41,961 nucleotides of DNA, taken from the NCBI GenBank assembly GCA_032907565.1, contig JAJJPK010000167.1:1-41961 (forward strand), read 5' to 3'. Position numbers and translations under genes: made by a program. Shown here in pieces: positions 15,830 through 23,349 of this stretch. Every line of letters begins with the position of its first letter. Position 1 is the first letter of the stretch. The notes under the pieces are model-generated. The model was not told the DNA's origin, searched no databases, and worked only from the letters and a program-made list of their open reading frames with translations. This DNA is from ZC4RG29 sp032907565 (GTDB taxonomy: Bacteria > Bacteroidota > Bacteroidia > Cytophagales > Cyclobacteriaceae).

Positions 15830-18736
15830 TCAGATCACGACGTTAATGATCTTTCCAGGGACGATAATGACCTTTCGCGGTGCTTTCCCCTGGGTCCATT
15901 TCTGGATCGTCGCATCGGCCAGAACGGTGCGTTCGATATCATCCGTTGGCATGTCCAGCGCGAGATTGATGCGAGCGCGCACTTTTCCGTTTATAGAAAC
16001 CGGGTATTCAAAGGAATCGGCGGTAAGGTACTGCTCGTCGTACTCCGGATACCTCGCGTTGAGTATGGTCTCACCGTGTCCCAACAGCTCCCACAATTCT
16101 TCTGCGATATGAGGTGCAAAGGGCGACAATACGATCGTGAGCGGCTCAAGGATAGCGCGCTTGTTGCATTTCAGCGCCGTAAGCTCATTGGCACAGATCA
16201 TGAACTCACTGACGGACGTATTGAAAGAGAACCGGTCGATGTCGTCGGCCACTTTGCGGATGGTCTTGTGGAGAACCCTCAATTCCTCCGTCGTTGCCGG
16301 AGCATCGCTTACGTTGAACTCACCATTTTGGTTGTGAAACAGGTTCCAGAATTTTCGAAGGAACTTATATACACCATCAATTCCGTGGGTACTCCAGGGT
16401 TTGGATACTTCAAGCGGTCCCAGGAACATCTCGTACATACGCAAGGTGTCGGCACCGTACTTTGCCACAATATCGTCGGGGTTGACTACATTGTGCTTTG
16501 TCTTCGACATCTTTTCAACTTCCGAGTGGCATCTGAATTCGCCCTTCTCGTTCGGGATGATCGTTGCCGACTTCAGTTCAGGTCGCCATTCCCTGAATGA
16601 GGCAATATCCAGCACATCGTTCTCCACAAATCCCACGTAGACGTGCAGGGGTGTGTATTCTGCGTTGGTAACAAGCGTTGGATCGACTACGACACCGTGG
16701 TCGCGGAGCAGTGAAACAAGGGGCGTTGTATCCGCCGATTTTTCCAGGCGCTGTACTACGTCGGCACTGATGAATACCTCATGATCCAGCGGTGGCGTCA
16801 GCTTAAGCCGGTAGGCCAATTGTGAAATGCCCTGGATGTGGCCCTGGTTAATCATCTTCTTGAACGGTTCCTCCGCAGCTACATATCCCAGGTCTTTCAA
16901 CGCCTTGTTCCAGAAACGCGAGTAGAGGAGGTGACCCGTAGCATGCTCCGAGCCGCCGATGTAGAGGTCCACGTCCCTCCAGTACGCCTCGGCCTCCTGC
17001 CCGCAGAACGCCTTGTCATTTTTTGGATCCATGTACCGGTACCAGTACCAGCTGGAACCCGCCCATCCGGGCATGGTAGTGTGTTCGAAAGGATACTCTT
17101 CTCCCTGAGCCGGCCGGTATTTCCAGTCGCGCGCACGGGCCAACGGAGGTTCTCCGCTCTCCGTGGGTCGATATTCGTCGATCTCGGGCAGCAGGATGGG
17201 CAGATCCTTTTCGTCAACCAGGTGGGGGATGCCGTCTTTGTAGTATACCGGAAAAGGTTCGCCCCAGTACCGTTGTCTGCCGAAGATGGCATCGCGCATG
17301 CGATAGTTAATTTTGCGGCGACCGATTCCCATGGTTTCCACCCTGTCAGCAGCTTTTTCAATGGCTTCCTCCCAGGGTAGGCCATTCAGGAAATCCGAAT
17401 TGATCATGGTGCCAGACTTCGGGTTGAAGTCGGGCCGCGTGATGTCGGAAGTAGGACCTTCCAGCACGTCTACAACCGGCAGGTTAAAATGCTTTGCGAA
17501 CGCGTAGTCGCGCGTGTCGCTGGACGGCACTGCCATGACTGCTCCGGTACCGTAACCCGCGAGTACATAGTCGGCAACCCACACAGGGATCCGCTCGTTG
17601 TTGAACGGGTTAATACAATATGCACCGGTGAAGACCCCGCTGATGCGTTTCACTTCACTCATGCGTTCGCGCTCTGTCCGGTTTTTTGCGAGCTCCACGT
17701 ATTCCATGACCTCCTTCCTGCGTTCGGGTGAGGTGATGGACTCCACGAGTTCGTGCTCTGGTGCCAGCACCATGAAAGTAACGCCGTAGATCGTGTCTAT
17801 CCGCGTAGTGAACACGCGTATGGCTTTGTCATCATTGCCGTCAAGGGGAAAGTCGAGTTCGCAACCTGTCGAACGTCCGATCCAGTTGCGCTGCATTTCC
17901 TTTACGTTCTCCGGCCAGTCGATCAGATCCAATCCTTTCAACAGGCGTTCGGCATAGGCAGATATCCGCATGCTCCACTGCAGCATTTTGATCCGCTCAA
18001 CGGGAAAGCCTCCGCGTTCGCTCACGCCATCCTTGACTTCGTCGTTGGAGAGCACCGTACCAAGCGCGGGGCACCAGTTGACGACCGTCTCGGATTGATA
18101 GGCGATACGATATTTTTGAAGCAGTTGTTCGCGTGCCCGCGCATCCATTGCCTTCCATTCCTCCGCCGTCACGGTTGGGGTATCGTCATCACAGGCCGCG
18201 TCGATCCGGGTATTTCCGTGCTTTTCGAGTTCGCGAATCAGCGTATCAATGTGCTCTGCTTTTCCGTCACCTTCCTTGCGATTGTACCATGCGTTGAACA
18301 ACTGCATGAATATCCACTGCGTCCACTTGTAAAAGGAGGGATCGCAGGTTTGTACCTCGCGGTTCCAGTCGTACGAAAATCCAATTTGTTTGAGTTGCCT
18401 CTTGTAGGTCTCTATGTTTTGCGCTGTTGTGACGGCAGGGTGTTGACCTGTTTGGATTGCATATTGTTCCGCAGGGAGGCCGAAGGCATCGAAGCCCATA
18501 GGGTGAAGGACGTTAAAGCCTTTCAGTCGCTTGTAGCGGGCAACGATATCGGAGGCGATATAGCCCAGCGGATGGCCTACGTGGAGGCCTGAACCGGAAG
18601 GGTAGGGGAACATGTCCAGCACATAGTACTTCGGCCGAGAGGGATCGGCCTGTACTTCGTAGACGCGGCGGCGCTCCCACTCACTTTGCCACTTTTGCTC
18701 AATGCGTCGTATCTCGTCCTTGCTGTAATCGGGCAT
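15830..18736 (-). CDS. leuS: Leucyl-tRNA synthetase
   Basis: Charges tRNA-Leu with leucine in the cytoplasm. The protein has 968 residues, about 100 more than the E. coli enzyme. The HIGH motif is HVGH (52-55) in PYPSGSGLHVGHPLGY, and the class I second signature is KMSKT at about 742-746 rather than KMSKS. The editing (CP1) domain is present (GVTFMVLAPEHELVESI, VMAVPSSDTRDYAFA). Two extra regions account for the length: roughly 155-200, and an insertion of about 35 residues at about 660-700, just before the segment leading to KMSKT (VFISADVVQRLEKSADTTP). The C-terminal anticodon-binding region is complete (LSPFAPHIAEELWELLGHG). A single copy would be essential; no frameshift is seen. Confidence 0.96.
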   Translation of the reverse strand: MPDYSKDEIRRIEQKWQSEWERRRVYEVQADPSRPKYYVLDMFPYPSGSGLHVGHPLGYIASDIVARYKRLKGFNVLHPMGFDAFGLPAEQYAIQTGQHPAVTTAQNIETYKRQLKQIGFSYDWNREVQTCDPSFYKWTQWIFMQLFNAWYNRKEGDGKAEHIDTLIRELEKHGNTRIDAACDDDTPTVTAEEWKAMDARAREQLLQKYRIAYQSETVVNWCPALGTVLSNDEVKDGVSERGGFPVERIKMLQWSMRISAYAERLLKGLDLIDWPENVKEMQRNWIGRSTGCELDFPLDGNDDKAIRVFTTRIDTIYGVTFMVLAPEHELVESITSPERRKEVMEYVELAKNRTERERMSEVKRISGVFTGAYCINPFNNERIPVWVADYVLAGYGTGAVMAVPSSDTRDYAFAKHFNLPVVDVLEGPTSDITRPDFNPKSGTMINSDFLNGLPWEEAIEKAADRVETMGIGRRKINYRMRDAIFGRQRYWGEPFPVYYKDGIPHLVDEKDLPILLPEIDEYRPTESGEPPLARARDWKYRPAQGEEYPFEHTTMPGWAGSSWYWYRYMDPKNDKAFCGQEAEAYWRDVDLYIGGSEHATGHLLYSRFWNKALKDLGYVAAEEPFKKMINQGHIQGISQLAYRLKLTPPLDHEVFISADVVQRLEKSADTTPLVSLLRDHGVVVDPTLVTNAEYTPLHVYVGFVENDVLDIASFREWRPELKSATIIPNEKGEFRCHSEVEKMSKTKHNVVNPDDIVAKYGADTLRMYEMFLGPLEVSKPWSTHGIDGVYKFLRKFWNLFHNQNGEFNVSDAPATTEELRVLHKTIRKVADDIDRFSFNTSVSEFMICANELTALKCNKRAILEPLTIVLSPFAPHIAEELWELLGHGETILNARYPEYDEQYLTADSFEYPVSINGKVRARINLALDMPTDDIERTVLADATIQKWTQGKAPRKVIIVPGKIINVVI

Positions 18737-18756
18737 GAAGAAGGATTTTCAGGCCC

Positions 18757-18764
18757 CAAAAATA
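18757..18764 (-). promoter_or_regulatory. Candidate -7 element for leuS
   Basis: Read on the minus strand this is TATTTTTG, matching the Bacteroidota -7 consensus TAnnTTTG about 20 bases before the leuS ATG. A clear TTTG at -33 is not found at the right spacing (only TTTACC), so confidence is low. Confidence 0.3.
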
Positions 18765-18851
18765 ACAAATGGCGGTAAATCTCATCTAAGGCTGGATATG
18801 GGCGGGCGGTAGGGCTATGGCAACGGACGTCGCTTTCAGGTGGGATGGTGT

Positions 18852-19247
18852 TCAGGAAGCGCTGATTTTCTTCTTTAATTCCTCGATATCTGCCTGTTTG
18901 AGGGGCTTTGTGATGAACTGGATGACGTTCTGATTGAGAAAGGCGAGTTCCTTGTCTTTTTTGTTGTTGGAGCTTGTCAGTACAACGATCTTGGATTTAG
19001 AGCGGATATTTTCGGGAAGCTGGGAGAAGTTCTCAAGGAAGGAAAAGCCGTCGATATCTGGCATGTTTAGGTCGAGGAAGATGACATCGGGAGGAGCTTC
19101 CCCATTAAGCATTCGAAGCCAGTTGAGCGCTTCTTCTGCCGACCGGTACAGGACCAGCTCTTCTGAAAATTTATAGACCTCGAGGAATCGTCTTTGAATG
19201 AACAGGTCGATATCGCTATCGTCGATAAGAACAGCTTTCGACACCAT
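18852..19247 (-). CDS. Single-domain response regulator
   Basis: A CheY-like receiver of 131 residues without an output domain. The ATG at 19247 gives the standard N-terminus MVSKAVLIDDSD; the frame is open further upstream to 19403 but that part does not look like protein. Acidic pocket Asp9/Asp10, phospho-acceptor Asp59 in FLDLNMPDIDGF, Thr91 in VLTSS and Lys114 in FITKPLK are all present. Such regulators pass phosphate between kinases or act by protein contact. No histidine kinase is adjacent, so its partner is elsewhere. It is divergent from the lipoprotein at 19445, with an 18 bp perfect palindrome between them. Confidence 0.92.
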   Translation of the reverse strand: MVSKAVLIDDSDIDLFIQRRFLEVYKFSEELVLYRSAEEALNWLRMLNGEAPPDVIFLDLNMPDIDGFSFLENFSQLPENIRSKSKIVVLTSSNNKKDKELAFLNQNVIQFITKPLKQADIEELKKKISAS

Positions 19248-19342
19248 AATAATCCACTTGGTTACACAGGTTCTTGCTCTGACGAAACTTACTGAAAGTT
19301 GCCCGGAATCCCTAAAAATTGGCCCAAATTTTACAAACGCTC

Positions 19343-19360
19343 TTTTTATTCGAATAAAAA
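19343..19360. promoter_or_regulatory. Perfect 18 bp palindrome in a divergent gene gap
   Basis: TTTTTATTCGAATAAAAA is identical to its reverse complement. It lies in the 197-base gap between the divergently transcribed response regulator and lipoprotein genes, about 85 bases before the lipoprotein ATG. It could be an operator for a dimeric regulator, or a bidirectional A/T-rich hairpin. Confidence 0.4.
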
Positions 19361-19444
19361 ATGTAGTAAAATTGGAGGCTAAAAAAACGGCGGCTACCGC
19401 CAAGTCATTCGCCTTACCTGAACCTTTTAAACTCCATTCTCACG

Positions 19445-20335
19445 ATGAAAATAACCCGATATTTCTGCATTCTGTTTACCGCCACGTCGGTGATTTTTCT
19501 GCTGGGCTGCGGCAAGTCTGCCAGCGACAAGGAAAAAGAATCGGATGAATTTGACAAAGCTCAGGAACGCCTTCAAAGTCAGATCGAAGACCTTGTCTAC
19601 AAAATTCCTGACCCTGCGGAGATACCATACATTCTGCAACAGACCGGTGCTGACTACAACGCAAGTCTTCTTAATCCTACGACCAAGGCAGACAGCTACC
19701 TGGCACGGAGCGACAAGGCCGCGTTGAACCTCGGCGTATACGCCACCGACATCGGCTACCTGAGCTCGTATGAGAAAACCCAGGAGGCCGTCGACTACAT
19801 GAATACCTGCAAAAAGCTCGCCGATAACCTGAACATTATCGGAACGTTCGATGCATCGTTGGTCGAACGGTTTGAGTCGAACATAGGCCATAAGGATTCT
19901 ATTGCCGCACTGCTCAATACGACGATGAACAAGACGGAGTCGTTTCTGAAGAACGACAACCGGAGAGAACTTGCCGCACAAGTGGTTGCGGGCAGCTTTA
20001 TTGAAGGACTTTACATCTCAACGGGTCTCGTGAAGTCGTATCCCAAGGATATCCTCCCGAACGACTCCCGGAATCTGATTCTCACACCACTCATTCAAAA
20101 CATTCTCAACCAGAGGGCCTCTGTATCCGAAGTCAGGAAGATGTTGGGTGATGTGGAACAGACCGAAGAGATAGCAGCAATCTCATCCGACCTGCAGCAA
20201 CTCGAAGAGGCTTACAGCAAGCTGAACATCGAGGAGCAAATCCGAAACAACCGTGCAGACCTCGTTCTCTCTGATGCGAATCTGGTCGAAATTACCGCTA
20301 TCGTGGAACGCATTCGTAATCGAATTACCGCGTAA
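19445..20335 (+). CDS. Putative lipoprotein of unknown function
   Basis: A 296-residue protein with a clear lipoprotein signal (MKITRYFCILFTATSVIFLLGC, Cys22). The mature part begins with a charged linker (GKSASDKEKESDEFDKAQE) and is then mainly helical with no motif I recognise; one stretch reads YLARSDKAALNLGVYATDIGY and another EELYISTG-like (FIEGLYISTGLVKSY). I recall proteins of this shape as conserved unknowns in Bacteroidota, but cannot name the family. It is followed by a good intrinsic terminator at 20359, so it is probably a single-gene unit. Its divergent neighbour is a response regulator. Confidence 0.85.
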   Translation: MKITRYFCILFTATSVIFLLGCGKSASDKEKESDEFDKAQERLQSQIEDLVYKIPDPAEIPYILQQTGADYNASLLNPTTKADSYLARSDKAALNLGVYATDIGYLSSYEKTQEAVDYMNTCKKLADNLNIIGTFDASLVERFESNIGHKDSIAALLNTTMNKTESFLKNDNRRELAAQVVAGSFIEGLYISTGLVKSYPKDILPNDSRNLILTPLIQNILNQRASVSEVRKMLGDVEQTEEIAAISSDLQQLEEAYSKLNIEEQIRNNRADLVLSDANLVEITAIVERIRNRITA

Positions 20336-20358
20336 CCGCGACACGCATTCATGAAATG

Positions 20359-20384
20359 GGCCGGCAGAAATTTCCGGCCTTTTT
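20359..20384 (+). terminator. Rho-independent terminator after the lipoprotein gene
   Basis: A GGCCGG / CCGGCC stem with a 9-base loop followed directly by TTTTT. It lies 23 bases after the stop of the lipoprotein gene. Confidence 0.75.
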
Positions 20385-20407
20385 CATTCCGGCAAGTCCG
20401 GTCTGCC

Positions 20408-20488
20408 ATGAAACCGAAACTGCATAAGGATATCATCGCGCTCATTGTCATTGTCGTCACGCTGTTGATTCTTTTTATCATTTTCTGA
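20408..20488 (+). CDS. Candidate 26-residue single-pass membrane peptide
   Basis: A short open frame from ATG 20408 to TGA 20488. It encodes a basic start, MKPKLHKD, then an 18-residue run of almost only I, L, V and F (IIALIVIVVTLLILFIIF) ending at the stop. This is the layout of a small inner-membrane microprotein. It ends three bases before the ATG of the YdcF-like gene, so the two could be translated together. Against it: it is very short and a hydrophobic run can occur by chance in front of a membrane-protein gene. No known family is recognised. Confidence 0.42.
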   Translation: MKPKLHKDIIALIVIVVTLLILFIIF

Positions 20489-20491
20489 TTC

Positions 20492-21262
20492 ATGTTCTTC
20501 TTTCTGTCTAAAACGCTTAATTACTTCGTCCAACCCCTAGTTATCATTACGGCGCTCTTCCTGGCTTCGGCGCTGCTTCGCGCCGGAAAGTGGAAACGCC
20601 GGACATTTATAACCGGACTTTGCCTGTTGCTTTTTTTCTCGAACGACTTCATTGCCAACGAAGCGATGAGGGCATGGGAACCAGCTGCTACACCCTATGA
20701 ATCGATGGTGAACACGTACGACTGGGGTATCGTGCTTACCGGGGTGACGATCTCTGATAGAGAACCTCGCGACAGGGTGTATTTTTCTAAGGGCGCCGAA
20801 CGGGTGACACACGCAGTTCAGCTGTACAAACTGGGGAAGATACGCCGTATCCTGGTGACTGGCGGCAGCGGCCGACTGCTGGATATCGGCGAACGGGAAG
20901 CTGAGGACTTCAAGGCTGCCATGATAATGATGGGTGTCCCGGCGCACGACATCATCGTCGAAAGCAACTCGCGCAACACCCGAGAATCCGCCCTGGAAGT
21001 CGCGCGCATTCTCGCCCGGTTGAACCAAGATCCCTCCGGATGCCTCCTCATCACATCCGCATTCCACATCCCAAGATCGTTTGCCTGCTTCCGCAAAGTT
21101 GGCCTGGAAATGGATACCTTTGCCACAGACAGCTATGTTTACCCCCGCAGTTTTACGCCCGATGTCTTGTTCGTGCCCAAGAACAGTGCACTGGAAATCT
21201 GGCAGAAGTTGCTCCGGGAGTGGACCGGTTTCGTCGCTTATAAACTCGCCGGATACGTGTAG
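20492..21262 (+). CDS. YdcF/SanA/ElyC family (DUF218) membrane protein
   Basis: A 256-residue protein with two N-terminal membrane segments (about 14-28 and 38-52), followed by a DUF218 domain. Family features seen are WGIVLTGVTI, AVQLYKLGKIRRILVTGG, ESNSRNTRESALEVARIL and LLITSAFHIPRSFACFRKVG. The E. coli relative ElyC is linked to envelope and lipid-carrier homeostasis and SanA to envelope barrier function; the precise activity of the domain is not settled. A rhodanese gene follows after 37 bases in the same direction, and a 26-residue membrane peptide candidate precedes it by 3 bases. Confidence 0.87.
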   Translation: MFFFLSKTLNYFVQPLVIITALFLASALLRAGKWKRRTFITGLCLLLFFSNDFIANEAMRAWEPAATPYESMVNTYDWGIVLTGVTISDREPRDRVYFSKGAERVTHAVQLYKLGKIRRILVTGGSGRLLDIGEREAEDFKAAMIMMGVPAHDIIVESNSRNTRESALEVARILARLNQDPSGCLLITSAFHIPRSFACFRKVGLEMDTFATDSYVYPRSFTPDVLFVPKNSALEIWQKLLREWTGFVAYKLAGYV

Positions 21263-21299
21263 TCGCCGGTATCCGCATAACCCTGAATAATCCACTGCG

Positions 21300-21674
21300 A
21301 TGCTATCAAGAATACTCTATTCTCTTTTGCTGATCCTGCCGGCGGCCGTCGTGATGGCCCAGCCGGAAATATCTGTCGACGAAATGAAAACGAAGACGGA
21401 AAACACGGACGGCGTGGTACTGATCGATGTGCGGACACCGGAAGAAGTGCAGGAAGGGCACATCAAAGGCGCACGAAACATCGACGTTGATGCGCGCAAT
21501 TTCAAGAGACAGGTCAAAGGCCTCGACAAGTCGCTTACCTATTACCTCTATTGTGGTACCGGTGTACGCAGTTCAAGGGCGGCCCGTATCATGATCGATA
21601 TGGGATTCGATAGTGTTTATTCCGTCAAAGGAGGTATCAAAGCCTGGAAGTCGGCCGGTTATCCGATTGAATAA
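21300..21674 (+). CDS. Exported rhodanese-like domain protein
   Basis: A 124-residue protein with an N-terminal signal (MLSRILYSLLLILPAAVVMA) and a single rhodanese domain. The fold is visible in VLIDVRTPEEVQEGHIKGARNID, and the active-site loop is YLYCGTGVRSSRAA with Cys in the expected place. The loop CGTGVRS has the length typical of sulfurtransferase rhodaneses rather than of phosphatase-like ones. Periplasmic location is inferred from the signal peptide. Such proteins move sulfane sulfur or act as redox-linked carriers; the substrate is unknown. It is downstream of the YdcF-like gene and converges on the SGNH lipoprotein. Confidence 0.88.
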   Translation: MLSRILYSLLLILPAAVVMAQPEISVDEMKTKTENTDGVVLIDVRTPEEVQEGHIKGARNIDVDARNFKRQVKGLDKSLTYYLYCGTGVRSSRAARIMIDMGFDSVYSVKGGIKAWKSAGYPIE

Positions 21675-21676
21675 AG

Positions 21677-21710
21677 AGATGCAGGCGCAGACGCATCTGC
21701 ATCTGCATCT
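21677..21710. repeat. GATGCA/TGCATC hexamer hairpin at convergent gene ends
   Basis: Two 15-base arms, AGATGCAGGCGCAGA and TCTGCATCTGCATCT, pair with two imperfect positions around a 4-base loop. It fills the 42-base gap between the stops of the rhodanese and the SGNH lipoprotein and could serve as a terminator in both directions, although there is no T-tract. It is the same repeat type as at 15168-15240. Confidence 0.55.
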
Positions 21711-21716
21711 ATTCGG

Positions 21717-23339
21717 CTACGGGACCAAAGGAAGTCCCGTCGCAGTATACTCGCCTACAATGGCACGCGGTATCGTGGCGCCGAATTTCGCGTTGATCGT
21801 ATCGATAATGAAGTTGGCCAGGTATGCATAACCACGGTTGTTGGGGTGCAAACCGTCTTCGGAGAATATGCCTGTCGGCGGCTCCAGCGTAAGACCCAAC
21901 ACAACTCCCCCGGAGAAGTCAAATCCTGTTGTGGCGAATGACGACAGCTTTGCATGGACGTCAGCGAGTGCATACCGGTCGCCGCTGCCGGCAACCGCGG
22001 TGGCGATCGTCTGGTTGAATGCTTCCGTACGCTGCCGGATCACCTCAGCCTCAGTTTCAGTGATAACGTATTCATCGGCAGCCGGCACCACTATACCATA
22101 CGCAGACGTCGGATTGTTCGGGTCCACAAGTGTACCCAAAACCAGGGCAGCCGGAAATGTTACAAACTCAGTATTCTTGATCGGTCGGGCCTGCTCATAC
22201 GGCGCGAGCGCATTGCGCTGATCCACTGTGATGGCTCCCATTCCCAGCAGGGCGTCGAAATAAGGACCCAAGTCTTCCAGGTCTTCGTCGAAGATCAGGA
22301 CAGGATTGACTCCCTCCTTATAAGACACCTTTCGCTCCGCTGCGTCGTCGGCCGTAAGAAACCCTTGAACCACCAACCCGTCGAGTACTGCATTAAAGCC
22401 TTCAAAGGCACTATTGAGGACTCCTGGGAGTGTGGCGTCAAGTTCAATGGCATCCCAAGGGACCATGTTGAAATAGGGCAACAACAACGGGTCAGGAATG
22501 TTGGTTACCACGCCCTTAGCCGTAGGTAAAGCCCCGAGCAGGGTTCCGAACGCCGCATTGTATTGCGTGGCAAAGTCCTCCGCGCTGGTGAAAATTTCCT
22601 CGTTCGAAGCACCGCTGATGGCATACCCGAGCACGTCGTTAAGTCCTAATGAGAACAGGTAGAATGTACCTTGAGCCGCAATGGCATCTCCCAGGATCGT
22701 AGAGGTACCGGGATTGCTGGCGAAACGCGCGTAATAAGGATTGAAAGCCGGGTTGCTCGTCGGCGGCCCGCCAGTCTGCGGGATCAGGGCCTGGCCCAGG
22801 AGGATGCCTGGCACGCTGAAGTTGTTCAGTGCCGCCTTGTCGCCGGTATAGGGTCCCGGTAAGTCAGCGGTATTAAACGGTGGAGGTAGCCCGGGCGTGC
22901 CAGCGGGTGTAGGGAGCGTTCTACCGCCAGGGGGTGTAAAGAGCACAAGTCTCCCGAGGATGATGCCTTGCGATACATCAGAGAAGGTGGAGTTAAACCC
23001 GTTGACCGATTCAATATCCGGCTGATTGAATGTCGGGGTCCCGCCAGCACAAGCAAACTGCGTGGCCAGGATTCTGGGTAGCGAGTTGTCCTGCCCTGCC
23101 GAGAACAGCGCGCCAGCCTGGTATCCCGCGCCCATGGAGTTGCCGATGGCAACGAATTTCGTGAGGTCAATAGAACCTGCTGTCGCGTCGTCAGGACAAT
23201 CATCAACTGGCGCTGGAGGACAGATGATGCTTGGATCACTTCCGTCGCAGGGATCGTTGTTGTAGACCACAAAATCCTGCTCGCACGAGACGGCGAGGAG
23301 GGCGAAGAGGAGAAGGATATGTCGTGTTACAGTTTTCAT
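21717..23339 (-). CDS. SGNH/GDSL-like hydrolase lipoprotein
   Basis: A 540-residue envelope lipoprotein. The ATG at 23339 gives a lipoprotein signal (MKTVTRHILLLFALLAVSC, Cys19); an upstream in-frame start at 23369 would overlap the receptor gene and is less likely. Block I reads FVAIGNSMGAGY, with Asn in place of the usual Asp of GDS and Ser68 as the expected nucleophile. Block III GLND and block V DGLHPNNRGYAYLANFI are present, so the esterase/lipase fold is well supported. A Pro/Gly-rich insertion of about 40 residues (LFTPPGGRTLPTPAGTPGLP) follows block I. It lies 10 bases after the TonB-dependent receptor and is very likely co-transcribed. A surface ester hydrolase feeding that receptor is inference. 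Confidence 0.87.
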   Translation of the reverse strand: MKTVTRHILLLFALLAVSCEQDFVVYNNDPCDGSDPSIICPPAPVDDCPDDATAGSIDLTKFVAIGNSMGAGYQAGALFSAGQDNSLPRILATQFACAGGTPTFNQPDIESVNGFNSTFSDVSQGIILGRLVLFTPPGGRTLPTPAGTPGLPPPFNTADLPGPYTGDKAALNNFSVPGILLGQALIPQTGGPPTSNPAFNPYYARFASNPGTSTILGDAIAAQGTFYLFSLGLNDVLGYAISGASNEEIFTSAEDFATQYNAAFGTLLGALPTAKGVVTNIPDPLLLPYFNMVPWDAIELDATLPGVLNSAFEGFNAVLDGLVVQGFLTADDAAERKVSYKEGVNPVLIFDEDLEDLGPYFDALLGMGAITVDQRNALAPYEQARPIKNTEFVTFPAALVLGTLVDPNNPTSAYGIVVPAADEYVITETEAEVIRQRTEAFNQTIATAVAGSGDRYALADVHAKLSSFATTGFDFSGGVVLGLTLEPPTGIFSEDGLHPNNRGYAYLANFIIDTINAKFGATIPRAIVGEYTATGLPLVP

Positions 23340-23349
23340 GGCTTGGGAA

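Noticed and set aside
17753..18592. A 279-codon open frame on the plus strand opposite leuS
   Set aside because: Shadow of the LeuRS coding frame, with no start signal or recognisable domain.
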